A program made the position numbers and the translations under genes. This document shows positions 34,119-43,551 of a stretch of 64,000 nucleotides of DNA, one piece after another. The stretch is from the NCBI GenBank assembly GCA_937864225.1, contig CALMJK010000003.1, forward strand, positions 124,001 through 188,000, read 5' to 3'. Under the pieces are notes generated by a model, which saw only the letters and a list, made by a program, of their open reading frames with translations, was not told the DNA's origin and did no database searches. Numbering within the stretch: position 1 is the first letter of the stretch; every line of letters starts with the position of its first letter. The stretch comes from an uncultured bacterium. Lineage in GTDB: Bacteria; Krumholzibacteriota; Krumholzibacteriia; LZORAL124-64-63.

Positions 34119-36896
34119 TTGGAAGACGTCCTTCAACGCGCCCAGTATTCGCCGTCCGGCATCGAGCAAAAATGGTATGCCGCCTGGGAAGCCGCCGGGC
34201 TGTTCGCACCCGTCGCCCGTGACGGCGCGCCGCCGTTCGTGATCACGCTGCCACCGCCGAACGTGACCGGAGTGCTCCACATGGGGCACTGTCTCGGCAA
34301 CTCCATCCAGGACATGTTGATTCGTTGGATGCGCATGAGGGGCCGGGAAACGTTGTGGGTGCCCGGGACCGATCACGCCAGCATTTCCACCGAGCAGGTG
34401 GTCACGCGCCAACTCAGGCAGGAAGGGCTGGACAAACACACGCTTGGCCGGGAGCAATTTCTCGCCCGGGCCTGGGATTGGAAAGAACAAACGCACGGGC
34501 GCATCACGGCGCAGTTGCGTCGGTTGGGCTGCTCGCTCGATTGGCGGCGGGAAGCGTTTACGATGGACGCGGCGCGCAGCCGCGCCGTCGCCACAGCCTT
34601 CGTGCGCTTGAAGGACAAGGGGCTCATTTACCGGGACCTGTACCTGATCAACTGGTGTCCACGCTGCCTGACGGCGATCAGCGACGACGAGGTCGACCAT
34701 CGCGAGGTCCGCGGCTATCTCTGGCACATCCGCTATCCCTTCGCTGACGGTGACGGTTGGCTGACCGCGGCGACCACCCGTCCCGAAACGCTGTTCGGCG
34801 ACGCGGCAGTGGCCGTGCACCCTGATGATCCCCACCGACGGCGGTTCATCGGCCGACAGGTGCGCCTGCCGCTCACCGACCGCGTGATTCCGGTCATCGC
34901 CGACGCGCACGCGGACCCCGAGAAGGGGACCGGTTGCGTGAAGATCACTCCGGCCCACGATCCCAACGATTTCGAGGTGGGACGCCGCCACGGGCTGGCG
35001 CAGATCGTCTGCATGGATGAGCGCGGAGTGATGAACGAACAGGCTGGTCGCTTCGCCGGTCTCGATCGTCAGGCCTGCCGCGAGGCGGCCCTGTCCGCTC
35101 TGCGCGAGGCAGGGCTGCTCGAGAAGGAAGAGGCACACGTTCATCAAGTCGGTCACCACGACCGCTGCGAGACGGTCATCGAGCCGCGGTTGTCGCGACA
35201 GTGGTTCCTGAGGATGGGGGAATTGGCTGGGCCCGCGGTGACGGCGGTCGAGGACAGCACGATCAGGATCCTGCCCGAGCGCTGGATCGGCGTTTACCAT
35301 AACTGGCTCGCCAACCTTCGCGATTGGTGCATTTCGCGGCAGCTTTGGTGGGGACACCGGATTCCAGTCTGGTATTGCGACGATTGCCAGTTGGAAGCCG
35401 CGGCGGTCGAGACGCCCCGCACCTGTCCCCGCTGCGGCTCGCCGCGCCTGACGCAAGATCCCGATGTGTTGGACACTTGGTTCTCGAGCTGGCTGTGGAC
35501 ATTTTCGCCGCTCGGCTGGCCGGAGGAGGACCCGGACCTTCGGCGTTACCACCCCAATTCGCTGCTCGTGACCGGCGCGGACATCATATTCTTCTGGGTC
35601 GCCCGCATGATCATGGCCGCCTATGAATTTCTCGAGGAGCCGCCGTTTCGCGAGGTGCTTTTCCACGGCATCGTGCGTGACGCCCAGGGGCGCAAAATGA
35701 GCAAGTCGCTCGGCAACAGCCCCGATCCCATCGATCTCATCGACAAGTACGGTGCCGATGCCTTGCGGTGCAGCATGGTGATGCTGACGCCGACCGGCCA
35801 GGATGTTTTCTTTGCCGAGGAATCGCTGGAAGTCGGGCGCAACTTCTGCAACAAGATCTTCCAGGCCACGAAGCTGATCTTGGGTGCTTGGGCCGAAGCG
35901 GGCTTGCCGGAGCGCGGTGTCGCCACGCCGCCGGACGAGGACGTCGGCTGCGATCTGGGGGCAGCCTTCGGTTCGTCCCTCGGGGCGCCGCACGACCCGG
36001 CCGCCGCCGTGTCCCGCGCCTGGCGCGCGGTGTTCGGCGACGTCGCGCCCGTCGCTTGGCGACCGGAGCAGCTGGAACTGGAGGATCTCTGGCTGCTCAA
36101 CAGGTTGACGATTGCCGTGAACGAGGTCAACGACGACCTCGAGAAGAGGCGGTTGAACGACTCCGCCCATGCCGTCTACGAGTTCTTTTGGCACGAGCTC
36201 TGCGATTGGTGGCTGGAAGCGGCCAAGCCGCGGCTGCGAGATCCAGAGCGGCGGCCGGCCGCCGCGGCCCTCGGTGTGCTCGTGCTGGGCACGAGCCTGA
36301 AACTGCTGCATCCGGTGATGCCGTTTCTGACCGAGGAACTCTGGAGCTGGCTGCCTCCGGCGCGGGGCTTCCTGATGACTTCGTCTTACCCGACGTGCGA
36401 AGGCGAGCCTCCTTTCAAGCACGCTGCGGCGCGTTTCGCGCGGGTTGCGGAGGTCGTTGGCGTGCTGCGCAACCTGCGCAGCGAGCTCGGCGTTCCCCCT
36501 GGCCGCCGCGGCCGCGCGCTGTTGCGCGTGCCCGAGCGGCTGCTGGAGGAAACAGGCGCGGACGCGGCCCGGATCGCCCACCTCGCGAAACTGGACCGCG
36601 TCGAGGTCACGACTGGCGGACCCGATCCCGCGCCGGCGGGCGTCGGGGTGGCGGGAGCGGTCGAGGTGTTCTTGCTTATGGAAGGGCTCGTCGATGTCGA
36701 GCGCGAAAGGGAGCGTCTGGGCAAGGAACTAGCCGCGATCGAAGGGTTCATCAGGGGAGGGCGCGCCAAGCTGGACAACGAACAGTTCGTGGCGAGAGCT
36801 CCGGCCGAGGTGGTGGAGTTGCAGCGAGCGCGGCTGAGAGAGAACGAGGAACTGGCCGAGAGTCTGAAGCGTCGCCTTGCGGCGCTGGGTCGATGA
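34119..36896 (+). CDS. valS: Valyl-tRNA synthetase
   Basis: ValRS charges tRNA-Val and edits misactivated threonine. The 925-residue protein has the class I motif HMGH in PNVTGVLHMGHCLGNSIQD (about residue 55), the CP1 editing domain (about 190-420), an internal zinc-ribbon-like CDDC/CPRC segment, KMSKS in GRKMSKSLGNSPDP near 525, the anticodon domain and the C-terminal coiled coil (ERERERLGKELAAIEGFI). The start is the TTG at 34119, seven bases after GAGGAG; in-frame codons upstream are not coding-like. Its last 39 bases or so lie close to the RodZ-like gene. Confidence 0.97.
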   Translation: MEDVLQRAQYSPSGIEQKWYAAWEAAGLFAPVARDGAPPFVITLPPPNVTGVLHMGHCLGNSIQDMLIRWMRMRGRETLWVPGTDHASISTEQVVTRQLRQEGLDKHTLGREQFLARAWDWKEQTHGRITAQLRRLGCSLDWRREAFTMDAARSRAVATAFVRLKDKGLIYRDLYLINWCPRCLTAISDDEVDHREVRGYLWHIRYPFADGDGWLTAATTRPETLFGDAAVAVHPDDPHRRRFIGRQVRLPLTDRVIPVIADAHADPEKGTGCVKITPAHDPNDFEVGRRHGLAQIVCMDERGVMNEQAGRFAGLDRQACREAALSALREAGLLEKEEAHVHQVGHHDRCETVIEPRLSRQWFLRMGELAGPAVTAVEDSTIRILPERWIGVYHNWLANLRDWCISRQLWWGHRIPVWYCDDCQLEAAAVETPRTCPRCGSPRLTQDPDVLDTWFSSWLWTFSPLGWPEEDPDLRRYHPNSLLVTGADIIFFWVARMIMAAYEFLEEPPFREVLFHGIVRDAQGRKMSKSLGNSPDPIDLIDKYGADALRCSMVMLTPTGQDVFFAEESLEVGRNFCNKIFQATKLILGAWAEAGLPERGVATPPDEDVGCDLGAAFGSSLGAPHDPAAAVSRAWRAVFGDVAPVAWRPEQLELEDLWLLNRLTIAVNEVNDDLEKRRLNDSAHAVYEFFWHELCDWWLEAAKPRLRDPERRPAAAALGVLVLGTSLKLLHPVMPFLTEELWSWLPPARGFLMTSSYPTCEGEPPFKHAAARFARVAEVVGVLRNLRSELGVPPGRRGRALLRVPERLLEETGADAARIAHLAKLDRVEVTTGGPDPAPAGVGVAGAVEVFLLMEGLVDVERERERLGKELAAIEGFIRGGRAKLDNEQFVARAPAEVVELQRARLRENEELAESLKRRLAALGR

Positions 36897-36921
36897 AGCG
36901 GCGCCGCTCAAGGAGATGATT

Positions 36922-37911
36922 GTGGCGGGAGAACCGGAAGGGCTCGCTGGCGAGCCGGGTCACAGGCTGCGCGAAGCGCGGGAGGCGAAAGGACTGACGC
37001 TGGCGCAGGTGTCGTCCGCGACCCGCATCGCCGAGGAGTTTCTGGCCGCCATCGAGAACGGCGAGCACGACGTGCTGCCGCCTCTTTACGTCCGCAGTTT
37101 TCTGCGCAGCTACGCCACGGCTGTCGGTTTGCCCCACGAGGAAATGCTGGGGAGTTGGGATCGGTTGACCAGCGGCGCCGGGGCGATGGACGTGGGCACG
37201 CGTCCCCGCGAGGAGCCGGAGGTCGATGTCCTGCGAGCGGCGCCGGCGACGCGAGCCTCTCGGCTGCGCTGGGTGGGCCTCGCCGTGGCGGCCGTCGCCG
37301 TGATCGTGCTCGCGGTGCTTTTTCTCGATTGTTCTGGCGGCAGGGACCATGATTCCGGCCTGCTGCCGGGGGTCGGCGGGTCGCCAGGGGGGGATGACAG
37401 GCGGGGCGATCGATCGGACGTGATCGTTCCCACCGCGGCCGGCCCGGACGTCCGTTCGGCCGGACCACCGGCCGTCGCCGACACGATCGGCGCATCGACC
37501 ACGGTCTTCGCCGACACGACGTCGCTCGCTGGGGATCTGGATCTGGCGGCTCCCGCGGGCGATCCGGAGCTGTTCTTCACCGGCTCGCGTAGGCATGCCC
37601 TGGTGCTGCGGGTCTTGGTCGCCCAGCCGCTCGGCCTGGCGGTGGCGGCGGACGGGCTATCCACCTTGCGTCCCGTGGCCTGGCTGGAGGAACCGCCGTC
37701 GCCTGCTCCGGGCCGACCGATCCAGCCCGGACTGCCCTACCGGGTGCGGGAAGGGCTGGCCCTATACTGGGGCGCCGAAAACCATTTCGTCGTGCGGTTG
37801 GGCGCGGCCCGGGGCGTGGAAGTGCGCCTGAACGGACAGGTCATCCCGGTGCCGCCGGAGGCTGTCGGCGGGGACTGGTTGCTCGACGCGGCGGCGCTCG
37901 CGCGTCCCTGA
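36922..37911 (+). CDS. RodZ-like helix-turn-helix membrane protein
   Basis: A 329-residue protein. It has a cytoplasmic HTH_25 domain (about 12-75, GHRLREAREAKGLTLAQVS and LYVRSFLRSYATAVGL), a single membrane helix (about 115-135, AVAAVAVIVLAVLFLDC) and a periplasmic part ending in a DUF4115-like domain (LGLAVAADGLSTLRPV to the end). RodZ links MreB to the cell-wall elongation machinery. The start is the GTG at 36922, six bases after AAGGAG; the ATG at 36916 is too close to that site. No mreB is in the window, so the role is by family. Confidence 0.82.
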   Translation: MAGEPEGLAGEPGHRLREAREAKGLTLAQVSSATRIAEEFLAAIENGEHDVLPPLYVRSFLRSYATAVGLPHEEMLGSWDRLTSGAGAMDVGTRPREEPEVDVLRAAPATRASRLRWVGLAVAAVAVIVLAVLFLDCSGGRDHDSGLLPGVGGSPGGDDRRGDRSDVIVPTAAGPDVRSAGPPAVADTIGASTTVFADTTSLAGDLDLAAPAGDPELFFTGSRRHALVLRVLVAQPLGLAVAADGLSTLRPVAWLEEPPSPAPGRPIQPGLPYRVREGLALYWGAENHFVVRLGAARGVEVRLNGQVIPVPPEAVGGDWLLDAAALARP

Positions 37912-37933
37912 TCCGCCGCGGACGGAGGGCGCC

Positions 37934-40018
37934 GTGGGTCGTTTCCGCTTGCATGCACCGTTCCCGCCGCGCGGCGACCAGCCGGACGCCATCGCCGCGC
38001 TGCTGTCGAACCTGGGCCGTGGCGAGAGAATCCAGACACTGTTGGGCGTCACCGGATCCGGCAAGACTTTCACGCTGGCGAACGTGATCGCAGAGACAGG
38101 CAGACCGGCCCTGGTGCTCAGCCACAACAAGACGCTCGCTGCCCAGCTCTACGGCGAGTTTCGCGGCTTCTTTCCGGAGAACGCCGTGGAATACTTCATC
38201 TCCTACTACGATTACTATCAACCCGAGGCCTTCATACCCGCCACGAACACGTACATCGAAAAGGACGCGAGCATCAACGAGGAAATCGAAAGGCTGCGCC
38301 TACGGGCGACGAGCTCTCTGTTGGCGCGCGAAGACGTGATCGTGGTCGCGAGCGTTTCGGCCATCTACGGCCTGGGCAACCCGGCGACTTTCCGACGCAA
38401 CGTGCTCTCGTTGAGTAGGGGCCTGACCATGCCGCGCGACCAGCTCCTGCGCCGACTGGTCGAGATCCATTACCGTCGCGATGACGTCGGCGCGAGCGCG
38501 GGAACCTTCCGAGCCCGGGGCGACACGATCGAAGTCCGTCCCGCGCACGACGAACGCGTGTTGCGCGTGGAGCTATGGAATGACGAGGTGGAAGACCTCG
38601 CGTGGGTGGATGGGCTGACGCGACGCGTGATCGAGGCCGTTTCGGAAGCCGCCATTTATCCCGCGCGCCAGTTCGTCGCGGAGCGAGAGGGGCTGCGTGA
38701 CATCCTGGATGAAATCGGGCGAGATCTGGAAACGCGCCTGGGCGAGCTCGACGCCGCGGGCCGGGTCCTGGAGGCGCAGCGCCTCGCGTCGCGCACGAGA
38801 TACGACATGGAGATGATGGCCAACGTGGGTTACTGCGCGGGCGTGGAGAACTACTCGCGGTACTTCGACGGCCGACAACCGGGCGAGCGCCCGGCCTGCC
38901 TTCTGGACTATTTCCCGTCCGACTATCTGCTGATCGTCGACGAGTCGCACGTCACGGTGCCGCAGCTGCGCGCCATGTTCAACGGGGACCGGTCGCGCAA
39001 GGAGACCCTCGTCGAGCACGGCTTCCGCCTGCCGAGCGCCCTCGACAACCGCCCGCTCCGTTTCGTGGAATTCGAAACGCTCATGCCGCGAACGATCTTC
39101 GTGTCGGCCACCCCGGGCAGCTACGAACTCGAGCGCTCGCTGGGCGTGGTCGTGGAGCAGGTCATCCGTCCCACCGGTCTCGTCGATCCGGCGATTGAGA
39201 TCGTGCCGGCGGAGCGCCAGGTCGACGATCTGGTCGCGCGCGTGCATGAGGTCGTGGCGCGCCGGGAACGCGTGCTGGTGACCACGCTGACCAAGAAAAT
39301 GGCCGAGGATCTGACCGAGTACCTGCAGCAACTCGGCATCCGCGTTGCCTGGCTGCATTCCGACGTCGCGGCCCTGGATCGTGTCGAGATCCTGCGGTCG
39401 CTCAGGCTGGGCGAAAGCGACGTGCTCGTGGGCGTCAATCTCCTGCGAGAGGGGCTGGATCTGCCCGAGGTCTCGCTGGTTGCGATCCTGGATGCCGACC
39501 GCGAAGGATTCCTGCGCTCGGAGCGCAGCCTGATCCAGACGGCGGGTCGCGCGGCGCGTCACAGCAACGGACGGGTCGTGATGTACGCCGACCAGGTGAC
39601 CGAGTCCATGGCGCGCGCGATCGCCGAGACCGAGCGGCGTCGCAACAAGCAGACGGCCTACAATCGCCAGCACGGGATCACTCCCGAGACCATTCGCAAA
39701 ACGCGCGACGAGATCCTGCAGGCCACGCTGGTCGCAGGCGATCGGGGAGGGAGCGGTCGCGAGCGCGAGGAGACGGCGGCGCAGGCCTGGCAACGGCTGG
39801 CGCGCCAGGGGCTCGCGCCCGGGGAGATGATCGAGGCGCTGAACGAGGAGATGGAGGCGGCCGCCGCGCGGCTCGACTTCGAGCTCGCGGCCTCGCTGCG
39901 CGATCGGCTCGATGAGCTCCGCGGGCAGTGGGGTCTGCCGGGCGCGGGCGCCGATCGGCGCGCCGGGACGCGGCCCCGCGCCGGCGCGACGCGGCCGCGC
40001 AAGGGGGGTGGACGGTGA
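37934..40018 (+). CDS. uvrB: Excinuclease ABC subunit B
   Basis: UvrB is the damage-verifying helicase-like subunit of nucleotide excision repair. The 694-residue protein has Walker A GVTGSGKT near residue 40, the beta-hairpin with YYDYYQPEAFIP, the helicase motifs (LLIVDESHVTVPQ, LDLPEVSLVAILDAD, QTAGRAARHSNG) and a C-terminal UVR motif (ALNEEMEAAAARLDFELAA) that binds UvrC. It starts at a GTG. A basic tail follows the UVR motif. Its stop overlaps the nadC start in GTGA. Confidence 0.98.
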   Translation: MGRFRLHAPFPPRGDQPDAIAALLSNLGRGERIQTLLGVTGSGKTFTLANVIAETGRPALVLSHNKTLAAQLYGEFRGFFPENAVEYFISYYDYYQPEAFIPATNTYIEKDASINEEIERLRLRATSSLLAREDVIVVASVSAIYGLGNPATFRRNVLSLSRGLTMPRDQLLRRLVEIHYRRDDVGASAGTFRARGDTIEVRPAHDERVLRVELWNDEVEDLAWVDGLTRRVIEAVSEAAIYPARQFVAEREGLRDILDEIGRDLETRLGELDAAGRVLEAQRLASRTRYDMEMMANVGYCAGVENYSRYFDGRQPGERPACLLDYFPSDYLLIVDESHVTVPQLRAMFNGDRSRKETLVEHGFRLPSALDNRPLRFVEFETLMPRTIFVSATPGSYELERSLGVVVEQVIRPTGLVDPAIEIVPAERQVDDLVARVHEVVARRERVLVTTLTKKMAEDLTEYLQQLGIRVAWLHSDVAALDRVEILRSLRLGESDVLVGVNLLREGLDLPEVSLVAILDADREGFLRSERSLIQTAGRAARHSNGRVVMYADQVTESMARAIAETERRRNKQTAYNRQHGITPETIRKTRDEILQATLVAGDRGGSGREREETAAQAWQRLARQGLAPGEMIEALNEEMEAAAARLDFELAASLRDRLDELRGQWGLPGAGADRRAGTRPRAGATRPRKGGGR

Positions 40019-40917
40019 GGCCCAGCGCGCTTGAGCACGGTTTCCCGGACGATGCCTGGGTGCGGGAACTGGTCAGGCAGGCGTTGGCCGAGGATGTCGG
40101 CGCCGGAGACGTTTCCACGGCCCTGACGGTCGGGTCGGACGCGCGGGCGAAGGGGCAGATCACGGCCAGGCGGGAGGGTGTGGTCGCCGGCCTGCCCTTG
40201 CTCTGGCGGGTGTGGGGCGAGCTGTCGTCGGGAATCCGCGTCGCGGCTGCCGTGCGCGACGGAACGCCCGTTTCGCCCGGGCAGCGCGTGGCGCGGGTCA
40301 GCGGGCCGGCGGCCCCGCTCTTGACCGGTGAGCGCACGGCCTTGAATTTCCTTCAGCACCTCAGCGGCATCGCGACGCTGACGGCCCGCTACGTGGCCGT
40401 CGTGGCGGGCACGGGCTGTCGTGTGCTCGACACGCGCAAGACGGTGCCGGGATGGCGGTCGCTGGCGAAGTACGCGGTGCGCGCCGGCGGTGGGCATAAT
40501 CACAGGCAGGGCCTATACGACCGGGTGCTGATCAAGGACAACCACTGGGCAGCGTCGCGGGGCGGCGTGCCGGCGGCGGTCGCGCGCGCGCGACGCGAGC
40601 GGCCCGACCTGGTGGTCGAAGTGGAGGTGGACTGCCTGGAGCAGTTGGAGGCGGTCCTGCCGTTGGGGGTCGATTGGATCCTGCTCGACAACTTCGACCC
40701 GCCGGGCGTGCGTGCGGCCGTGGCGCGGCGTGACGCGGCGGACCCTAAGCGGCGGACGCGTCTGGAGGTCTCGGGAAACGTCACGCTGGAAACGGCGCGG
40801 GCGTACGCGCAGGCGGGGGCGGATGCCGTGTCGGTCGGCCGCCTCACGCATTCGGCGCCGGCGCTCGATCTGGGGCTCGATCTGGAAACGGTCGCCGGGG
40901 GGAAGGACGAGGAGTGA
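40015..40917 (+). CDS. nadC: Quinolinate phosphoribosyltransferase
   Basis: NadC converts quinolinate and PRPP to nicotinate mononucleotide in de novo NAD synthesis. The 300-residue protein shows the family patterns LAEDVGAGDVSTAL, GERTALNFLQHLSGIAT, DTRKTVPGWRSLAKYAV, GGGHNHRQGLYDRVLIKDNH and EVSGNVTLETARAYA. The GTG start overlaps the uvrB stop by four bases and its own stop overlaps the biotin ligase start in the same way, marking a coupled operon. nadA and nadB are not in the window. Confidence 0.97.
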   Translation: MRPSALEHGFPDDAWVRELVRQALAEDVGAGDVSTALTVGSDARAKGQITARREGVVAGLPLLWRVWGELSSGIRVAAAVRDGTPVSPGQRVARVSGPAAPLLTGERTALNFLQHLSGIATLTARYVAVVAGTGCRVLDTRKTVPGWRSLAKYAVRAGGGHNHRQGLYDRVLIKDNHWAASRGGVPAAVARARRERPDLVVEVEVDCLEQLEAVLPLGVDWILLDNFDPPGVRAAVARRDAADPKRRTRLEVSGNVTLETARAYAQAGADAVSVGRLTHSAPALDLGLDLETVAGGKDEE

Positions 40918-41837
40918 GAAGGACGCCGCGCCACGACTGGTTCGGGCTCACGGCTTTTCAGCCTGGTGCCCGGCGAACTGGCGACGGGGCGGTGCTGTAT
41001 CTGCTCGAGCGCGTCGACTCGACCAGCGATTTTCTGCTCGGCCGCGGCGAGGGAGGCATGGGGCGCGTTTGCGAATGGGACGGTTGGGGCTGGCGGGCCG
41101 AGCCACAGCGGGCCCTGTCGCCGCCGCCGGCGGCGCCGGCGGGGTCCGTGGCCGTGGCGCGCCGCCAGACGCAGGGGCGGGGCCGGATGGGACGCGGCTG
41201 GACCAGCCTCGACGGCCTCATGATGTCGTGGCTGGTGCCGCCGGTGCCGGCGCGCGGCGTGACCGGTCTGGCCGTCTGGGCCGGGCTGATCGCGGCTACG
41301 GTGCTGCGCGAGGAATTCGGGTTGCCGGTCGACCTCAAGTGGCCCAACGACCTGAGCGTGGACGGGCGGAAGCTGGGTGGTTTGCTGTTGGACGCCGTCC
41401 GCTCGCCGCGCGGACCGCTGCTCGTGGCGGGCCTTGGCCTGAATCTGGGCGCGACGAGCGCGACGCTGCCGCTCGAACTGCGCGGCAAGGCCACGTCGTT
41501 CCGCATGGTGCGGGGGCGGCACCCGCTGCCCGGGACGGTGGCGGGCGCGATGCTGGCGCGGTTCGACGCGGAACTGCCCGGGTTCCGGGCCGACGGGTGG
41601 TCCCCGTGGTTGCGGCGGTTCGCGGCCTGCGATGCCCTGCGGGGGCGCGTTGTGTCGATCGCGACGCACGGGGGTGAATGGCGGGGGCGAGCCGTGGGCA
41701 TCGACGAGACGGGCGCGCTGTTGCTGCGGCGGGTCGACGGCCGCATCATGCGCGTCTTGGCGGGTGACGCGCACGTGACGGGCGTGGCCGCGCCGGTCGC
41801 GGGCAGGAGGAATCCGGGTGCGCGTTCTGCTGGTTGA
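40914..41837 (+). CDS. birA: Biotin-[acetyl-CoA-carboxylase] ligase, no DNA-binding domain
   Basis: A 307-residue biotin protein ligase that would attach biotin to acetyl-CoA carboxylase carrier protein. It shows RVDSTSDFLL, then the biotinyl-AMP loop RRQTQGRGRMGRGW and KWPNDLSVDGRKLGGLLL. There is no N-terminal helix-turn-helix, so it is not a repressor. An extra stretch of about 35 residues rich in Gly, Trp and Pro lies between DSTSDFLL and the GRGRMGRGW loop, where other ligases have a few residues. The start overlaps the nadC stop (GTGA), and the gene overlaps coaX by 20 bases. Confidence 0.92.
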   Translation: MRRTPRHDWFGLTAFQPGARRTGDGAVLYLLERVDSTSDFLLGRGEGGMGRVCEWDGWGWRAEPQRALSPPPAAPAGSVAVARRQTQGRGRMGRGWTSLDGLMMSWLVPPVPARGVTGLAVWAGLIAATVLREEFGLPVDLKWPNDLSVDGRKLGGLLLDAVRSPRGPLLVAGLGLNLGATSATLPLELRGKATSFRMVRGRHPLPGTVAGAMLARFDAELPGFRADGWSPWLRRFAACDALRGRVVSIATHGGEWRGRAVGIDETGALLLRRVDGRIMRVLAGDAHVTGVAAPVAGRRNPGARSAG

Positions 41838-42606
41838 CGTCGGGAACAGTCACACGCGGTTGGCGCTCTGGGAGGGGAGGCCCGCGGGCGGCGCGCCGCT
41901 GCCGCCCGCCGGGCGATTCGAGCGCCTGAGCGCGGTCGCCACCCCGCACGACGTCGCGGGCCGGGAAGCCTTGGCCACGCGACTGGCTGAATCGGCCCGC
42001 GACGCCGGCTGTTTTGGCGCGGTGCTCGTGTCGGTCGTGCCTGACTGCGACGCGGCATTGCTGGCCGCGCTGCCGCCGCTGATCCGGATCGATCACCGGC
42101 TGCCGCTGCCGTTCACCAACGGGGTCGCCGATCCGGCGGCCGTCGGGGCCGACCGTTACGCCAACGTGGCGGCGGCGGTCGCCCGCGGCTGGCAGGCGGG
42201 CCTGATCGTCGACGCGGGCACCGCCACGACCATCGACCTGCTGCTGGCGGGAGTTTTCGCCGGCGGGCTCATCGTGCCCGGCATGGCCTTGGCGGCCGAG
42301 CGGCTCGCGCACGAGGCGGCGCGGCTGTCGCCCGTGCCGTTCGAGGCTTGTCCCCTCGAGGTCGGACGCACGACGGCCGACGCGATGCGCGCCGGCGCCT
42401 TTCATGCCGGAGTGCTCGGAATCGTCGGAGTCGTCGAGGCCCTGCGGGAAAAGTTCGGGCCGCTGCCGGTCGCCGTGACGGGAGGTCTCGGCGTCCATCT
42501 GCAGCGGCCCGGATGGCTATTCGACCGGGACTGGACCCTGCGTGGCGCCCTCGTCCTGGCCTGGCCTCGGCTGAGGCCGCGCGACGCTAGCGATACGTCT
42601 CCTTGA
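41818..42606 (+). CDS. coaX: Type III pantothenate kinase
   Basis: CoaX phosphorylates pantothenate, the first step of coenzyme A synthesis. The 262-residue protein has the ASKHA-fold motifs LLVDVGNSHTRLALWEG (P-loop), GADRYANVAAAV, VDAGTATTIDLLLAG and VTGGLG. It begins with GTG inside the birA gene. The pathway partners panB and panC are at 55.3-57.1 kb. Its last 20 bases overlap the end of the convergent lamin-tail-domain gene. Confidence 0.95.
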   Translation: MRVLLVDVGNSHTRLALWEGRPAGGAPLPPAGRFERLSAVATPHDVAGREALATRLAESARDAGCFGAVLVSVVPDCDAALLAALPPLIRIDHRLPLPFTNGVADPAAVGADRYANVAAAVARGWQAGLIVDAGTATTIDLLLAGVFAGGLIVPGMALAAERLAHEAARLSPVPFEACPLEVGRTTADAMRAGAFHAGVLGIVGVVEALREKFGPLPVAVTGGLGVHLQRPGWLFDRDWTLRGALVLAWPRLRPRDASDTSP

Positions 42607-43285
42607 GCTGGCCCCAGCTGCTCTCCTCGACGCCGACGGCGCACTCCGGGTTCTCCATGCCCGGCGAATCGTACCCGCCGCTGAGGCTCAACGTGCCGAC
42701 GTACCAACCGTCGCCGCAACGGTAGACCTGGGCCGGCACGGCCGTGCCGTCGGGCCCGACCAAGTTCGTCGCGTAGACGTACTCGTAGGTCACGCAGTCG
42801 ACCGTCGCCAGGCTGCGGATGCCGACTGCGTCGACGAGGCCCGCCCAGGGGGTGATGTCCAGCACGCCGTCGTTGTTGGTGTCCAGATCCTGATTCAAGG
42901 TGCCGGTGAAATTGTACACCAGCATGTGGGTCGTGTTGTCGGTGTTCTCGAAGTTGATCGCGGTCACGCCGGTCACGTCGTAGCCGCCCAGGGTCCCGGC
43001 GGTGCGGCACACGGCCAGGTAGGAGTCGGACGGGATGGTGTACGCGGAGAGGGGAACCACGCACTCGACGATGCCGCAGCCGCCCGTGCCGTCCCCGATG
43101 ACCAGATACGTGTAGCCCGCGAGCGACTGCCCCGGCGCGCCGAGCAGCTCAAAGTACTCGTCCGTATCCGTGCCCGTGTTATCCATGCGGATCTCGTTGA
43201 TGGACAAGGCGTAGGCGCTGCCGGCCAAGCAAAGCCCGGCGGCGACGGCAAGACAGGCGACGAGAACACGGTTGCCTTTGCACAT
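42587..43285 (-). CDS. Secreted lamin-tail-domain protein 1
   Basis: A 232-residue protein with a signal peptide (VLVACLAVAAGLCLAGSAYA). The mature part resembles a lamin-tail/ExeM-type beta sandwich: LSINEIRMDNTGTDTDEYFE, GQSLAGYTYLVIGDGTG and an Asp-rich loop DLDTNNDGVLDITPW that could bind calcium. It ends in a motif shared with the neighbouring paralogue, GYDSPGxEN followed by SWGxLKxxYR at the very C terminus. GGAGG precedes the ATG. The role is unknown; surface attachment is a guess. Confidence 0.82.
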   Translation of the reverse strand: MCKGNRVLVACLAVAAGLCLAGSAYALSINEIRMDNTGTDTDEYFELLGAPGQSLAGYTYLVIGDGTGGCGIVECVVPLSAYTIPSDSYLAVCRTAGTLGGYDVTGVTAINFENTDNTTHMLVYNFTGTLNQDLDTNNDGVLDITPWAGLVDAVGIRSLATVDCVTYEYVYATNLVGPDGTAVPAQVYRCGDGWYVGTLSLSGGYDSPGMENPECAVGVEESSWGQLKETYR

Positions 43286-43358
43286 GCTGTGACCTCCAAG
43301 AAAGAATACAACGGACCAGCTCCGCCTGTGGGAAACGGGCAGGAGCGACGCTCATAGA

Positions 43359-43367
43359 ATTATAGCA
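43359..43367 (-). promoter_or_regulatory. Extended -10 promoter of lamin-tail gene 1
   Basis: On the minus strand TGCTATAAT is a perfect extended -10, giving a leader of about 65 bases. No good -35 is visible. Confidence 0.55.
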
Positions 43368-43496
43368 CGGGCCGCGCGGAAAAAGCTAGATGGAAAGGGA
43401 TGGTTTTCTGGCCGGGAAGTCGTTGTGGGGCAGCGTCATTGTCGAAGCGCCGCCGTAGCGCGGCCGGGCACCCGCGACGGGCGCCAAACGCCGGCC

Positions 43497-43531
43497 AAAA
43501 AAGGGGCCGCCCCCGTTGACGAGGGCGGCCC
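43497..43531 (-). terminator. Rho-independent terminator of lamin-tail gene 2
   Basis: On the minus strand a nine-base-pair stem (GGGCCGCCC/GGGCGGCCC) is followed by C and a run of six T. It lies about 20 bases past the stop at 43552 and separates the two paralogues into two transcripts. Confidence 0.8.
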
Positions 43532-43551
43532 GCGCACGTTCCGGAATCAGG

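Noticed and set aside
34023-36581. Open frame of 852 codons on the minus strand opposite valS
   Set aside because: Shadow of a well-recognised ValRS; no ribosome site or domain.
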